64,000 bases of DNA, from contig NC_087071.1 of NCBI RefSeq assembly GCF_963678635.1, positions 6,463,624-6,527,623 of the forward strand. Direction: 5' to 3'. Each line of letters opens with the position of its first letter. Positions within the stretch are counted from its first letter, which is position 1. Shown piece by piece: positions 1 through 11,403 of this stretch. This stretch comes from Symsagittifera roscoffensis. Taxonomy: Eukaryota > Xenacoelomorpha > Acoela > Convolutidae. A program made the translations under genes and the position numbers. Under the pieces are notes generated by a model. That model saw only the letters and a program-made list of their open reading frames with translations. It was not told the origin of the DNA and did no database searches.

Positions 1-2189
1 TGAATGAACTCAGCAATGACAGACAGGTGTGTCTGGTACCAAATCCAAACAGTAAAAGCTCGGCTATTTTAGGAAGAAGCTTCTCACTCACTCAGTGTGT
101 GAGTGTGTTATTGAACACAAAAGCAACAACAGTGACAATACAGAGGGGAAAGAAACTTGGCTACGCTTTGCCTCTGAACACAGACTTTCAGAGTGTGGAG
201 AACTTGGAAAAGTTTGATGTAACTAAATGTCCACTACATGCGAACCATGAATGTATAATGAAAAGAGTGGATGAATTGAAATCTTCTAGGAAATTGTTTT
301 CAATGAAGTCGGAAACAGATGATGGGCTGTCTAGTTGTTCCAATTTTCCTGAGAGGCCGATCGAAGTAGATTTAGCAGCGAATAAACCAATCCTGCCTGA
401 GATAGAACATTTGAAAGGTAAAATATCAGACAAGGAACTAGATTCGCTCAGAGCGGTGCTAAGTCGGAACGCGGACGTTTTTTCGAAACATAAGGCCGAC
501 ATAGGTTGCTGTAATTTTGTAGAACACGAGATTGAGATAGAAGAGGGCTCGGTACCTCATAGAAAAGGGGCGAGAAGAATGACCCCTCACAAGTCAGAAG
601 CGTGTAGGAAGGAGATCGAGATGTTGATGGAGTACGACATGATCGAGCCGTCGAAGTCCCCATGGGCTTGTGGCGTGGTCATGGCGAAAAAGAAAGAGGG
701 ACAACTCAGATTTTGTTGTGATTTCCGTTATCTGAACGCAGTGACTATAAAGGACGCATACCCGATTCCCCGCATCGATGAGAGCCTATCCAAGCTGGGA
801 GACGCGAAGTTCTTCCCGACGTTGGATTTGGGCTCTCCGTTCTGGCAAGTGCCACTCAGAAAGCAAGATCGAGAGAAAACAGGCTTCGCGTGTGAGCTGG
901 GATTGTTCCAGTGGAAGAGGATGCCATTCGGATTGTGCAACGCGACGGCCACATTCCAGCGACTGATGGCCCAGGCACTCACGAGCGTCACTAAGAAATA
1001 CGGGAATCTCATCATGTGTTATGTCGATGACGTCGTGATTGCAACACCAACCTTAGAAGACCACACAGAGAGGTTGGAGGAGGTGTTTTCTTGCATGAAG
1101 CAGGCGGGTCTGAAATGTATACCCTCTAAGTGTGAAATCCTCAGGGATTCCATAAAGTATCTGGGCCGCCTGGCGGACAAACATGGAGTGAGACCAGATC
1201 CTGAAGCGGTTGAAGCGGTGCTGACCTGGAAGGCACCCAAAACAGATACACAGTTGATGAGTTTTTTGGGAATTGCTAATTATTATCGAGAATTCATCAA
1301 GGGGTATGCTGAAAAAATATACCCCATGCAGCGGTTGATGAGAAACAAGGGCAAGAAGTTCACTTGGACTGATGAGGCACAAGTTTCATTTGAGAACATC
1401 AAACGTGAATTTTGCGAGGCACCGGTGCTCGGAATGCCAACAGAGAAGGGGATGTTTGTGCTGGACACGGATGCATCAGTGGTTGCGATATCGGGCATAC
1501 TTCACCAGGAGCAGGAGTGGAACGGGAGAACGGTTCTTCGTCCGATAGCTTACGGGAGTAAAGTCCTGAGTGATACTGAGATGAAGTACGGCGCACCAAA
1601 AGCGGAGATGTTTGCGGTGATCCCTTTCGTGGAAAAATACAGGGCCTACTTGGGGAGTGCTCCCTTCAAGTTACGTGTGGATAATCGTGCCCTTGCCTGG
1701 CTGAAAACCTATTCGATGGACCAAAGTTATATTGGTCGTTGGATCGTGCGCCTGGATGGATACCACATGATTATAGAGCACCGTACCCGTGACAAGCACC
1801 AGAACGCAGATAGCCTCAGTAAAAAGACAGATTTTTATGAGCGCCTCGAGGAGAAGCAGGCTAACCAGTCAGAAATCAAAGACGGGTTTTCATTTCTGGA
1901 CAAGGAAATCTACGACAAACTGCCACTTACTAAGTGGTTAGACAAGTCAGGGCATCCTATACCCGGACACCCTGACCTTCCAGTAGAAACGGCCGCGGAG
2001 ATAAAGCTTTTAGCCAGAGGCGAACCCGTTCCGTTGGATCTGCTAGTCCGATCCAATTTGGTACAACAAGAACTTACTAGGCTAGGTATAAACAGCATGG
2101 CTCTATTGAACAGGACGGTGAACGTGACTTGTTGGACAGGGAAGTGGATAGGCAGGATCGTGAGTGGATGGAGACCATGCAGCGGTTGA
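1..2189 (+). pseudogene. pol: Copy A: Ty3/gypsy pol, RT and RNase H (5' cut by window edge)
   Basis: The reading frame is already open at base 3 and runs to 2189; the gene continues left of the window. It encodes the RT palm with YVDD at 1020-1031, followed by the connection and an RNase H domain with DTDAS near 1470, AEMFA near 1605, RVDNRAL near 1677 and HQNADS near 1800. This is the classic Ty3/gypsy order. It would copy element RNA into DNA in particles with Gag. Against copy B (about 97% identical by eye) it lacks 12 in-frame bases near 89. It also has a 28-bp deletion near 2127, flanked by CGTG repeats, that shifts the frame and ends the ORF at 2189. One palm residue differs from B (GSPFW versus GSAFW), so activity is doubtful even locally. 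Family assignment is secure; the copy is defective. Confidence 0.93.
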
Positions 2190-4345
2190 CTGTCACCGAG
2201 AGAACAGAGAAGAGGCCAGTATACATTCGCAGCCGAAGCGTTGAATGGGACTGCAGGTCGATAGTCAACCAACTGGTGAGCTCGATGCCGAAGGAGGTCT
2301 TATTGAGAACTTCGTTCACTGAATATGGAGCATTGAGTCAGAACCAAACCACTGAGGAAGTCAGGATCAAGTCGAACTCTAGCCTCACGAGGAGAGTGCA
2401 CTTCACGGATGCAAAAGAAGAATACGAGCCGAGCCCAGATTGTTCGTCCGTGGACGAGACATAGTCCGGGGAGTCTTATACCTTCGAGCCAGTCAAGGAC
2501 GACTCGTCTGAAGAGTCAGACACCTTTGAGCCCGTGCAGGACGACTTGTTCGGGGAGAGGTTGACGAGACCACCTAGGGGCAGAATTTTGTCCGGGGAGT
2601 CGGGTTTGAAGCGACCGATGGACAGAGTTTTGTCCGGGGAGTCGAGAAACATCTCAGAAAACTTGGAATGTGATGTTGGGGAATCAGTCGACTCAAGTGT
2701 TGACTCGAGGCCCCAGTCCTGGGACAACACGTCTGAAACAACTTCAAATTCCGATATGTCAGAGGTCGCAATCCACTCCTTATTGGTAGAGTGAAAGCAG
2801 CGTGGGCTGGACCGAGAAACACATCAGGATCCAGAAAGAGACAGAAACACCTCAGATGAAGAGGGCACTGTGGTAGATAATGCCGCAGACGAGCTCGAGC
2901 TGATAGCAGTTTCGAAACGCCCAACCAGATTGCTGCCACATGGTACGGTCGTCCGTACCAATCTGGAACCATCTGTGCAGGAAGCGACGCCTTTGAAAAA
3001 GATATGGTGTGTCAAGTTGATGGACGATGCTCATGCTCCGGAGATAATGAGTGGGCAAATGAACGTGGTAAAGACGTATTTGAAAGCCAGGTACAGGCTG
3101 TCGGATCTCCTAAGGGCTCAACGAAATGATAGAATGACGAGCAGTCTGAAGAGATGGATCGAGAATGGAGCACCTGACAAGGGAGACTTGGAAGAAGACA
3201 GCTACAAAACCCTGAAGCAATTGTACCTGAAGCGAAACGACTTGTTGTACCTGAACAAGGACGGAATCGTAGCCTGCAAACGAAAAGAGGAGGACAGGGT
3301 CCTCTATAAATACAATTCCATAGTGTTACCACAGTTGTAGCAGACCGAATTGCTCTTTCGCTCACATGATCAGATGGGCCATCAAGGCGTGGACAAAGTG
3401 TATAACAGGATACAGAAACGATTCGAATGGCCGGGATTGAAGAAGGCTTGTGAGAAGTGGATCGCAGCATGACTGTCATGTCAGCAGGCGAAGGATCCCA
3501 GGAAGCTAAGGTTCCCCCTACAGTCAATAGAGTCGTCAGGTTTCAACGAAGTGGTGCAAATTGATCATCAGAAAATCACCATGACAGCAACGGGCTATAA
3601 TCAGGTGCTGGTAATGATCGACAATTTTACGAAGAATGCGGAGGCAGCACCCTGCATGACAGCATCGGCGGAAGAAACATGTGATCATTTGATAAATGTG
3701 TAGATAACGAGGCATGGCTGCCCCATCCCGTTCCAATCGGACAATGGCAAAGCATCCGTGGGTGATCTCACGAAGGAGTTGATGAAAAGGTCGCAGGTAG
3801 CGCAGGCCCACTCGACCACTTATCACCCTCAAACGAATGGCCTAGTCGAGAGGCAAAATCGCACACTGGTATCCATGCTGAGAGTCTACTGCTCGCGTTA
3901 CATGGATGACTGGGACAAGCACTTGCCGCAAGTGATGGGTGCTTACAACAGCACGGAGCATTCCACCACGGGAATAAGCCCGCACATGATGTTAACGGGT
4001 CATGAAAAAGCGCTCCCGTTGACGTTTTTCTACCCTGAATATGAGAGGAAGAGGACAGCACCGCAAACGTACGTGCGGGATGTTATTAGAAGACAGCAGG
4101 ACCTCAATGACTTATGCAGGAGGAATACGCAACAAGCGCAAATTAGACAAAAAAGGAGGTTTGATAAAAGGACAGCTGATGCGAAAGCCTACTTAGTTGG
4201 CGACTACGTCTGGGTGTTCCAGGAAGTGGTTCCACCAAAAGGAACCAAGAAATTATTACAGAAATGGCGTGGTCCATTTCAGATAACAGAGGTGCACCAA
4301 GGAGGTCGTTTTTATCGATTGAGCACTGGAAGAGCAGCTCATTAA
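2129..4345 (+). pseudogene. pol: Copy A: pol linker and integrase, broken
   Basis: This continues the pol frame after the 28-bp deletion, in pieces 2129-2464, 2534-2794, 2870-3340 and 3758-4345 separated by stops at 2462, 2792, 3338, 3470, 3701 and 4343. It encodes the H2C2 zinc-binding N-terminus (SHDQMGHQG near 3362, then a CxxC region), the DDE core (VVQIDH near 3551, FQSDNG near 3732, GLVERQN near 3839) and a GPF/Y-like module (KWRGPF near 4263). Integrase would insert the element cDNA. Most stops are intact codons in copy B, so they arose after the copies split. The TAG at 3701 is shared with B. The first Cys of CxxC has become TGA at 3469-3471. Confidence 0.9.
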
Positions 4346-5698
4346 GAGAATATCAAACCGCACAATGCCTCGTCAGAGGATTGGTGCATCCCAGCGGACA
4401 TGCAAGAGGGAGACTATTTGATAGTGGATCCTGCTTGTGAAGTGAATCAAAGGGGTACTCGCGACAAAAACGACGGGAATGAGGTGGTGGACGACTGCGA
4501 CCTACCACTGGATCTCGAGTTGACCGAGCGAGTAGAGGTGGACGATGAAACTCTACCCTATGCCGAGGAAGACTGGGACTGCCCGGAACAAATCGAAATT
4601 GACAAAGGAATACAGCCTGACTTTCCTCTCACTATGGAAACACGCCAAAGCAAGAGAGGAAAAAACCACAAGAAATACAATCCGTACGGCGAGGATTTCG
4701 TTGTAGACAGGATAGTTGTAAGTGATGTCATAGACTCGCTGGTGGGACTGGACGAAGTAGCGATGCTAGAAGAAATCGACCTGGTGAATGATATGGATCA
4801 AGATTGGATCGACGATCGATTAGAACCGGAAGTGGAGCTGGAACCAGAAGCGGAACAGACTCATGAGCAAGAACTAACAAACTTGCGCCGGCTCGAATGG
4901 CTCCATGATCTGCCGACAGATCCAAAAGAGACGATCCTGACGATTCAGGACGTCGATAAAGACGGCATCAAATACATCAGTCATGACAATACCGAGTCCA
5001 ACTGGGTCGCCCCAGATGGTCCTCTACGTGTTCCACAATCCAACCTCGATCTCCTAGACTTTGGGCGATCGACGGGGACGTCGATGGATATTTTTGTCCG
5101 TGGAGTGGGGGTAGGACTCACCCACACCGAAAATCTGATAATAAAAAAATTGAAATCGGCAAGAGAAACCGGAGAACTAGAGACAGAGGGCGAAAATGCT
5201 AAAAAACCACCTTTTGGACGAATCTTTGAATCGTATTTTGATCTACCGAACCATTATTCGAACAATATCGCCATAACGGACAGCGATTTCATACTCACGG
5301 AACGCACGTGCGCCATAGCGATAACCGCGGACGTAAGCTTCAAAACAGCACTAGCGGCTGACTTCAAAAGAGAGTATAAAAATATCGAGTTTTTATGGAA
5401 ACAGAGGCCTGGTGTGGGAGGGATGATAGCGCTGCCCCCTGTTGCATCACAGATACCAGGGAAATATTTGTGTTTCCTGGTTACCAAGGCCACTGATAGG
5501 CAACACGTAGATCCAAAGGGCTTGGTATTGGCCTTGACTCGACTCAGGGATTTTTTGGTTGAGAGAGGAGTGACCTCTCTCTCGTTGCCAGTATAAATTC
5601 CTAATAGGGGAAAGCTACATCCGAGAGAGTTGTACGCACTTGTACATGTGATATTTTCAGAGACTGACATAGAAGTTTACTTACATAAAAAATACTAG
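4346..5698 (+). pseudogene. Copy A: pol C-terminal extension with macro domain
   Basis: After the integrase there is an acidic tail of about 280 residues (open 4400-5596) with no recognised fold. From about 5278 it ends in a domain that reads like the TARG1/OARD1 group of macro domains, which bind ADP-ribose and remove it from proteins. Visible points are an opening SDF, the AIAITAD strand, AADFKREY, GVGGMIALPP, a core strand YLCFLVTK with its lysine, and VTSLSLP. The frame stops with TAA at 5594-5596. Similarity to copy B continues past it in the same frame for 33 codons (ending HKKY) to a TAG at 5696. The Asp of the TARG1 GCGLD motif is not evident, so hydrolase activity is uncertain and ADP-ribose binding alone is possible. 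The domain call is from pattern recognition, not a search. Confidence 0.68.
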
Positions 5699-6188
5699 CT
5701 GAGCATATGCTAAGAATTGCGCTCGGCGATAAGTGGTTTTTTTTAAGTTACTCGATAAGAATTAGAGTCAAGTTTTGGATTAGGTTAGGTTTTAGGTGCA
5801 GTATTAGGGATTATGTTTTTATGTGATAGTATAGGTGTGTGATGTTTATGTGTTTATGTGTTATGTTATTGTTATGATATGTTTTATGTTTTGTGTCATA
5901 AAAGACGTGGAGTACTCCAGGTCATCAAGGTGACAGCGCTCATTCGGGCCACTCTGACAAAGATAAAAGTAAACGATCCACCTTGGTGCTAAATTTTTAA
6001 ATCAGAATTGAGAAGAGAATTTCAATGGAGAGTTTTAAAGAGTTGAATGATGTTGTATCCAAAAATGATGGTTTTAAGTCGCGACTTGTTTTTTAGATCT
6101 TGATTGATCAAAAATTGTTTATTGAATCCCTTGAATCGAAACGAGACAGGAAGACACTACACGACAGCAAGAATCAACACGATAAGAA
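5699..6188 (+). other. Structured spacer between pol and ORF2 (copy A)
   Basis: There is no ORF here in any frame that B supports. It is TG/TTATG-rich (5800-5900) and about 97% identical to 34871-35345 in copy B. It holds a short hairpin at 5904-5923 and ends nine bases before the ORF2 ATG. It could carry an internal promoter or internal ribosome entry for the downstream ORFs, but nothing proves that. Confidence 0.5.
5904..5923 (+). promoter_or_regulatory. Spacer hairpin, copy A
   Basis: GACgTGGA - GTAC - TCCAGGTC. The matching site in copy B (35061-35080) is a perfect 8-bp stem closing a GTAA (GNRA-type) tetraloop; copy A has one mismatch and a changed loop. It lies 265 bases before ORF2. 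A role in translation or RNA processing is inference. Confidence 0.4.
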
Positions 6189-8009
6189 ATGGGTGACACG
6201 AACGAACTCATGGAATTCCTCTCAGCGAGTCTAGGAGCGACTCTAGACGAGATCTATCAGCGGCTGATCGATTGTGATTTCATACGAGAAGACCCGGGGC
6301 TGGCGATGTTTGTGGTCGCGCTCCTCAATGCATTAGGACGAGAGGGTCGAGGGAATCGCCCTACGGAAGTCGTGTTGATGTTGGCCTTCGGTGAGTCCGG
6401 GACCGCCGAGAGAGGCCGAAATCGACTGATGAGATGGAGGCGTGGAGAAATTTCTGGCCACGACCTAGCTCGTGAGCCAGGACTAGGTGAACAGAGGGAC
6501 CACCGGCTAGGTGAGATGCCCTTACCAGTTCAACCGGCGCAGCCACTCATCGGAGCGAAGAGACAACGTGATGGGCCAGGCCCGTCACATTCGGTCGACT
6601 CTCCTACAGCTGCTCCTCCTTCGAAGAAAGTGAGGGTGAGTGAAATAGAGATCCAGACGTCGGAGACGATGGAGACGCTGGAGAAGAAGGAGAAAGATCA
6701 GAGCGAGCTGTGTGCCAAACTCCAGGAGTATAGGGCAATAGCTCGATAAAGAGACGAATGGAAGAAGAAATACGAAGATCTGCAGGTGGCTTATAAGGAG
6801 GATGAAATAAAGCACCTGAAGGAGCTGTATATGGCGAAGGTGAGCCAAGTGTCACCGGAAGTTCTGGCGAGCATGAAATCCTCGGAGGGATCCAACGACA
6901 CACGCCCCGGGACAACAGCCCAGGAGCTGTGTGTATCGAGAGGGCCCGAGGTTCTGGATTTACGTGCATCGAGAGAGCCCGAGGCTCCTCAGCGGACACG
7001 ACTGTCTGCTTCTAGTCAAAGGTTCACGATACCAGATCCTTCTGACACTTACCTCGCTCCTCACTTCCTAGAATCGTTCAACCAAGTGGCCAGAGCAACA
7101 ATGGATGAGATCAACGGAACCACTGGACGGACATTGGGTAGGATCGTTCCTTCCCAGCGTCGTGATCAGTCATCTAATAGCTCGGAGCGAGCACCCCACA
7201 CGATAGTGCCCTCGGGGACTGCGCATGGCAGAACCTATCAAAAGTCCCCTGTGGTAGATATTAGGAAGAATCTGATGACACGGCACCAGTTCACGCAAGT
7301 AGCTGCGGAGCATCCTCGAGACTGCCTGAAAGACATGAGCTGGAACCCCGCTACGAGCGACCAGGTAATTCCCCCAGGGAGTCGCCACTTGATCATAGGA
7401 GACAGTTTGGTGAGGGATCTGAATGAGATCTTCGTCTATGGTCAGACAACCACTTTGTCCTTTGGAGGAGCTTCAGTGGCTCAGGTCATCTAGATGATGG
7501 AATTCCAAAGCGAGGATCACCTGGATACGCTGGTGATGATGCTAGGAACTAACGACGTCTCGAGAGCCCCAGTGACTCCCGAGTGCAAGTGGGAGCCTCT
7601 GCTGGTATGCCTCCTGAATGAACTGAAAGAGAAGTATAGGCCCAGGTTTGTGGTGCTGTGCACGATACCACAAAACCCGCTGGTGGGCACCACAGTGGCA
7701 GATCTCATGAATGGCAACGTGACACGGTGGAACGAAATGATCCGTAATCTGGTGAGAAACAACCCTGGCGAGTTGCGACTTCTGGATCTTGAAAACACGC
7801 TGTGCATGATTGATCACATTGCGCTTACCAGAGATGGAATACATTTCAACACCCAACGAGGGAGACACTGGATGAATGATGTATTTCAGACGCAGTTGAA
7901 GGAAATGGAGCAGGAGTCGAGGGCGACCAGTTCTCTGGCTCGGACCAGCTCGACGACCGGAGGAAGTAGAATAAGGCAAGCGTGCCCGAATCCCTCGTCA
8001 ACCATTTAG
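6189..8009 (+). pseudogene. ORF2 copy A: coiled coil plus SGNH/GDSL hydrolase
   Basis: One frame of 607 codons from ATG 6189, interrupted by TAA at 6747 and TAG at 7491. The N-terminal 110 residues are helical and unrecognised. Next come a basic/Pro-rich stretch with KKVRV near 6625, a charged coiled coil about 6640-6840, and a low-complexity linker. The C-terminal SGNH hydrolase fold has GDS at 7398-7406, GGAS near 7465, GTND at 7545-7556 and a DGIH box at 7833-7844, so Ser, Asn, Asp and His are all visible. Coiled coil plus esterase is the layout of ORF1 proteins in CR1/L2-type LINEs, where the esterase is thought to act on lipids or membranes. Finding it behind an LTR-type pol is unusual. 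Its stop is followed after 11 bases by a candidate ORF3 ATG. Confidence 0.82.
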
Positions 8010-8020
8010 GGCCCTTAGCA

Positions 8021-11000
8021 ATGGAGACGGCTGTAGCCGCACCCACCGCTCCGAGCTCAAACGTGAGAGAGAGAGGCTAGGGACTGCTCCTCCTGCCAGA
8101 ACACAACCGCATGAAAGCCGACTCGGCAGATCAGTGGTTCAGAACAGAAACAACTCCCAGACCGTGTCTAGGAGGAACGATCCGCCCGCCACGGCAAACC
8201 CTGCTTCAGCAGCAGGACCGTCTACGAGCGCCGTGCCTGCGGAGGGAGTTGAACCAGGCAGCCTGCTGATTTGGAACCGATCAGACCCTAGTCATTGGGG
8301 ACAGTATAAGACGGACATGTCCACGAAGTTGAACATGAATACCCTGACGTGTCGGGAGGACGCGATGAGAATGATTGGCGGAGAAAGTCCCACAGTGTCG
8401 CGATTATATCGGATACCAGGCGTGAATTGGCTGCTAGCAGAGCAGGAGCAGTTCAGCTCTACGACTACGCTCCGACATGCAGACTTGAATGGGTTGCCTC
8501 AGGAGAACACCTTTGGACCCTTGAACACGCGATCCCTTACGGACGTCCGACAGAGAGCCCGGGAATTGACGCCACCTGCTCGAAAGGGCAAGTTTCAGGC
8601 AGATAACAAGCCCAATAACAAGCATCATAAGATGTACAGGCAGTTTGCTAAACCACCCGGTCAGACGCCTGGCGAGTATTCAAGGGACTACCCCCGAACG
8701 ACCACGGTAGATGGAGATGACAAGAGATATGGGAAACTGAAGGCCCCAATAGGCGACGGTCTATTTGCAGTTTATGATCCTTTGGATATGAAAGCGGCCA
8801 AGTATCTGATTGTGGCCAGTTCCGATTATCTCTATACGCTCCGTTCTCTCTTTTGGCCCGACGTGATTTTCTTGACGGCGCCTAAATTGGACTGGGGACA
8901 TGCAATAGGCATGATGATAGTTGTACGAAGGGTGGTCAGCATGGAGCAGCAGGTGATAGTGGTTGCAGGCTCAAATGATCATCTGCAAAGCAGGGGCTTA
9001 TTGTCACGTCTGACTGATGGGTCGATCCCGAGCAACGAGGTCATAGGGGAGGCGATAATGACATTGCTCTCGGCGATGGCTGAGGTAGAAGCAGCAGCAA
9101 AACAACGTTTCACCCATAATGTGGTGAAGGTTGTCTTTGTGTTGTCACCAGGGTACGCCGCATTGCCAGAACCCCTTCAGTTTGTGTACTCAATGGTCAC
9201 AACGATAGCAGAGGGGAGATTCAACGTAATAATTCCTACCCCGAACAGAGTAGTAGACCCAGACAATTACTACCCGTCCCGATCTGAGCTTCCCGCCGTT
9301 TGGGCTGACATTTCCAATGCCATACAGGGGCTGAGAGATTGTAGCACAACTCGGTTGGTGCTAGATGAGGTTCTGGGGTTGGAGCTGTATAACTTTGCCA
9401 GATTGCTGAAGTTAAGACCAGGGGTAGATGACGATCATCTGTTAGTACAACAGGTGGCTGATGATCTCTGGTTCAGACAGATGGATCATGCCGAGAGTGA
9501 GCAGGGCAGGACAGTCAGGAAGAACATGACATCAGCCGAAGAAGATCTCATGGCAATGGCTTTGCGCACGAAGCCGCTCAACAACATCTGGTTGTACTTG
9601 TCACCAAGGCTGTGCACCTTGGGTGAGGACGCGTTCGAGCATGCGCCGGCAGTGATAAAAGAGATACACGTGTATCTGAATAACTTGTTTGATGCCCGGG
9701 AGTTAGCTGGGGGCATGATGTTGAAGTTGATGCAGGACGTAAACACGATGTCACTGGACAAGCTCCAAGCTGACGTGCTAGCCACGAGGGCACAGTACGA
9801 ACGATCGGATGCTATCTTGGGTGGAATGGGAGTGGGATGGACGCCATCCTTCCTGTCGACGTGCAATCCTAGGTCATCCCGGAACTTGATCGCGAGTTTT
9901 GTCAGGGACATCAGGAAGTTATCGATTGGCCTGGTATTAGCCTTATACGTGACATTTGGTCACGAAAATTTCGTGAAGGGGCCGGCGACTCTCTTCACCC
10001 AAGCGTTGGCAGATTTGAGATTGGATGGACTCCTGACCCTGATTGCCATGACCTACGGTCGACTGGGTGATTTGCTTGTGCTGTTACGTTACCCTGAACA
10101 ACTACAGGGACCCAGTCGTGAGTTCAACGCGCAGTTGGAAACCGCCTCGCTCAGGAAAATGAAAGACTGGAGGACTCTCCTGCTTCAATACCTCTTACAA
10201 CAGAACAGAAGTGTCACGGGAGAAGACAAGGTGGCGACGGATGCGGGCGAGTGTAAGCAGTATTGTGGCATGCCCTTACTGACGGACTTGGCTGTCATGA
10301 TGCGGATCGATCCGTTGGCTCTGGTCCACGGACTGCGGGAATTCGTCACAGTGGTGTATGGACCGGTGATGTATTTCGCGTTCCCGGACGTACAAGTTAA
10401 GGCATACAGGAATTCGGTGTTGTATGTCAACCTGGTCTCAGTCGTGGAATGTTCCGTGCTGAATTGGGTAGAGCAGAGGGAGCTGAGAGGGCTGGCCAGC
10501 GACGATAGGCTGTTCGGAAGAATTGCAGAGCCAGGTTGGGTGTTGATGGACTTCAACAACCACTTCAAGTGCCGAATGGGCCGTGAGGACCTTTCCAACA
10601 TCCAGTTTAACCCAAAGCTTTGGAATTTGAGACCAGTGGTGAAGGATACAGGAGAGGCTATCAGAGTACCTCAATTGCCAGGAGCCTACACACACGCGAA
10701 AGAGAATCAGCAAACATGGCTTCCTGGGTCCAGGCCGCTGCCGGACCAATGCCCTCGATATCCACCGATAAGGAGGATGTTGTTGGGAGTCACATCTCCC
10801 ATCATTGCCCCTCGCATCGGAGCAGCTCGTGATGCAGAGAAGAGAATGTTGAAGTGGAGTGAAGGGATGGAGCCGCGCTTCATCGGCTGGAATGTTGCAG
10901 CCGCGCACACGTTTGACTTCTCATTTCCTGATGCTTGGAGTAGGAAAAAGATCAAGGCACATCCTTCCAGGAGACCAGAGGTCTCGGCCGAAATGTGGAA

Positions 11001-11403
11001 CGAAGTGTATTCTCCCACAGATGACTTATCAAGACTGAAGTGGTCAGGAGAAGTGAAAGTAGTGATGATGGAAGTGGCAAAGGAGAGCAGAGGAGGCTCA
11101 TATATAACAATAGAGGACCTGGCACCACATGGCGAGGAGTCTGTAGAATTCCTGGTGAATGATGAGTTGTTTTATCATGCAGGAGACATGACCGTACCGG
11201 CTCCCCCGGACTCGGGCACAGACTCACGACAAGGACCTTTAGGACCCAGGCCGAAACCTGATGCAGGTGATGATTTGATGGATCAGGACGATGACGACGA
11301 CGACATCGAGGGAAAGACGGGAAAACCGGGTGAGACAGATCTGGGAGCGTTAGAGAGAGACTTGCTAGAATACCGGTTTAGTGAAGACGACGATGGGGAA
11401 GTC
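8021..11403 (+). CDS. ORF3 copy A: very long protein of unknown function, split by a LINE
   Basis: The frame is open from upstream of 8134 to the LINE insertion at 11404, about 1,090 codons. It has no in-frame ATG near its start. ATG 8021, 11 bases after ORF2, heads another frame that meets this one at a (GA)n run (8063-8075), so an indel there probably broke the start. I do not recognise the protein. The N-terminus is Ser/Thr/Pro-rich and basic. Residues about 225-400 have an SGNH-like look (VIVVAGSNDHL near 8953-8985, VFVLSPGYAALP near 9133), but the catalytic Ser and His are not evident. The rest is mostly helical. The C-terminus is acidic, with a run of Asp near 11284-11304. With the LINE removed it ends YC-TAA at 15773-15775, overlapping the ORF4 ATG. 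A related C-terminus lies in copy C at 63731-64000. A capsid, movement or replication role cannot be told apart. Confidence 0.7.

Noticed and set aside
188-3832. Many antisense ORFs of 60-170 codons opposite pol (and the same in copy B)
   Set aside because: They mirror the codon structure of pol on the other strand, show no domain, and follow pol rather than any independent start.
1-5698. Copy A or B as an active element
   Set aside because: Each has multiple stops, frameshifts and deletions in gag, pol, ORF2 and ORF4.
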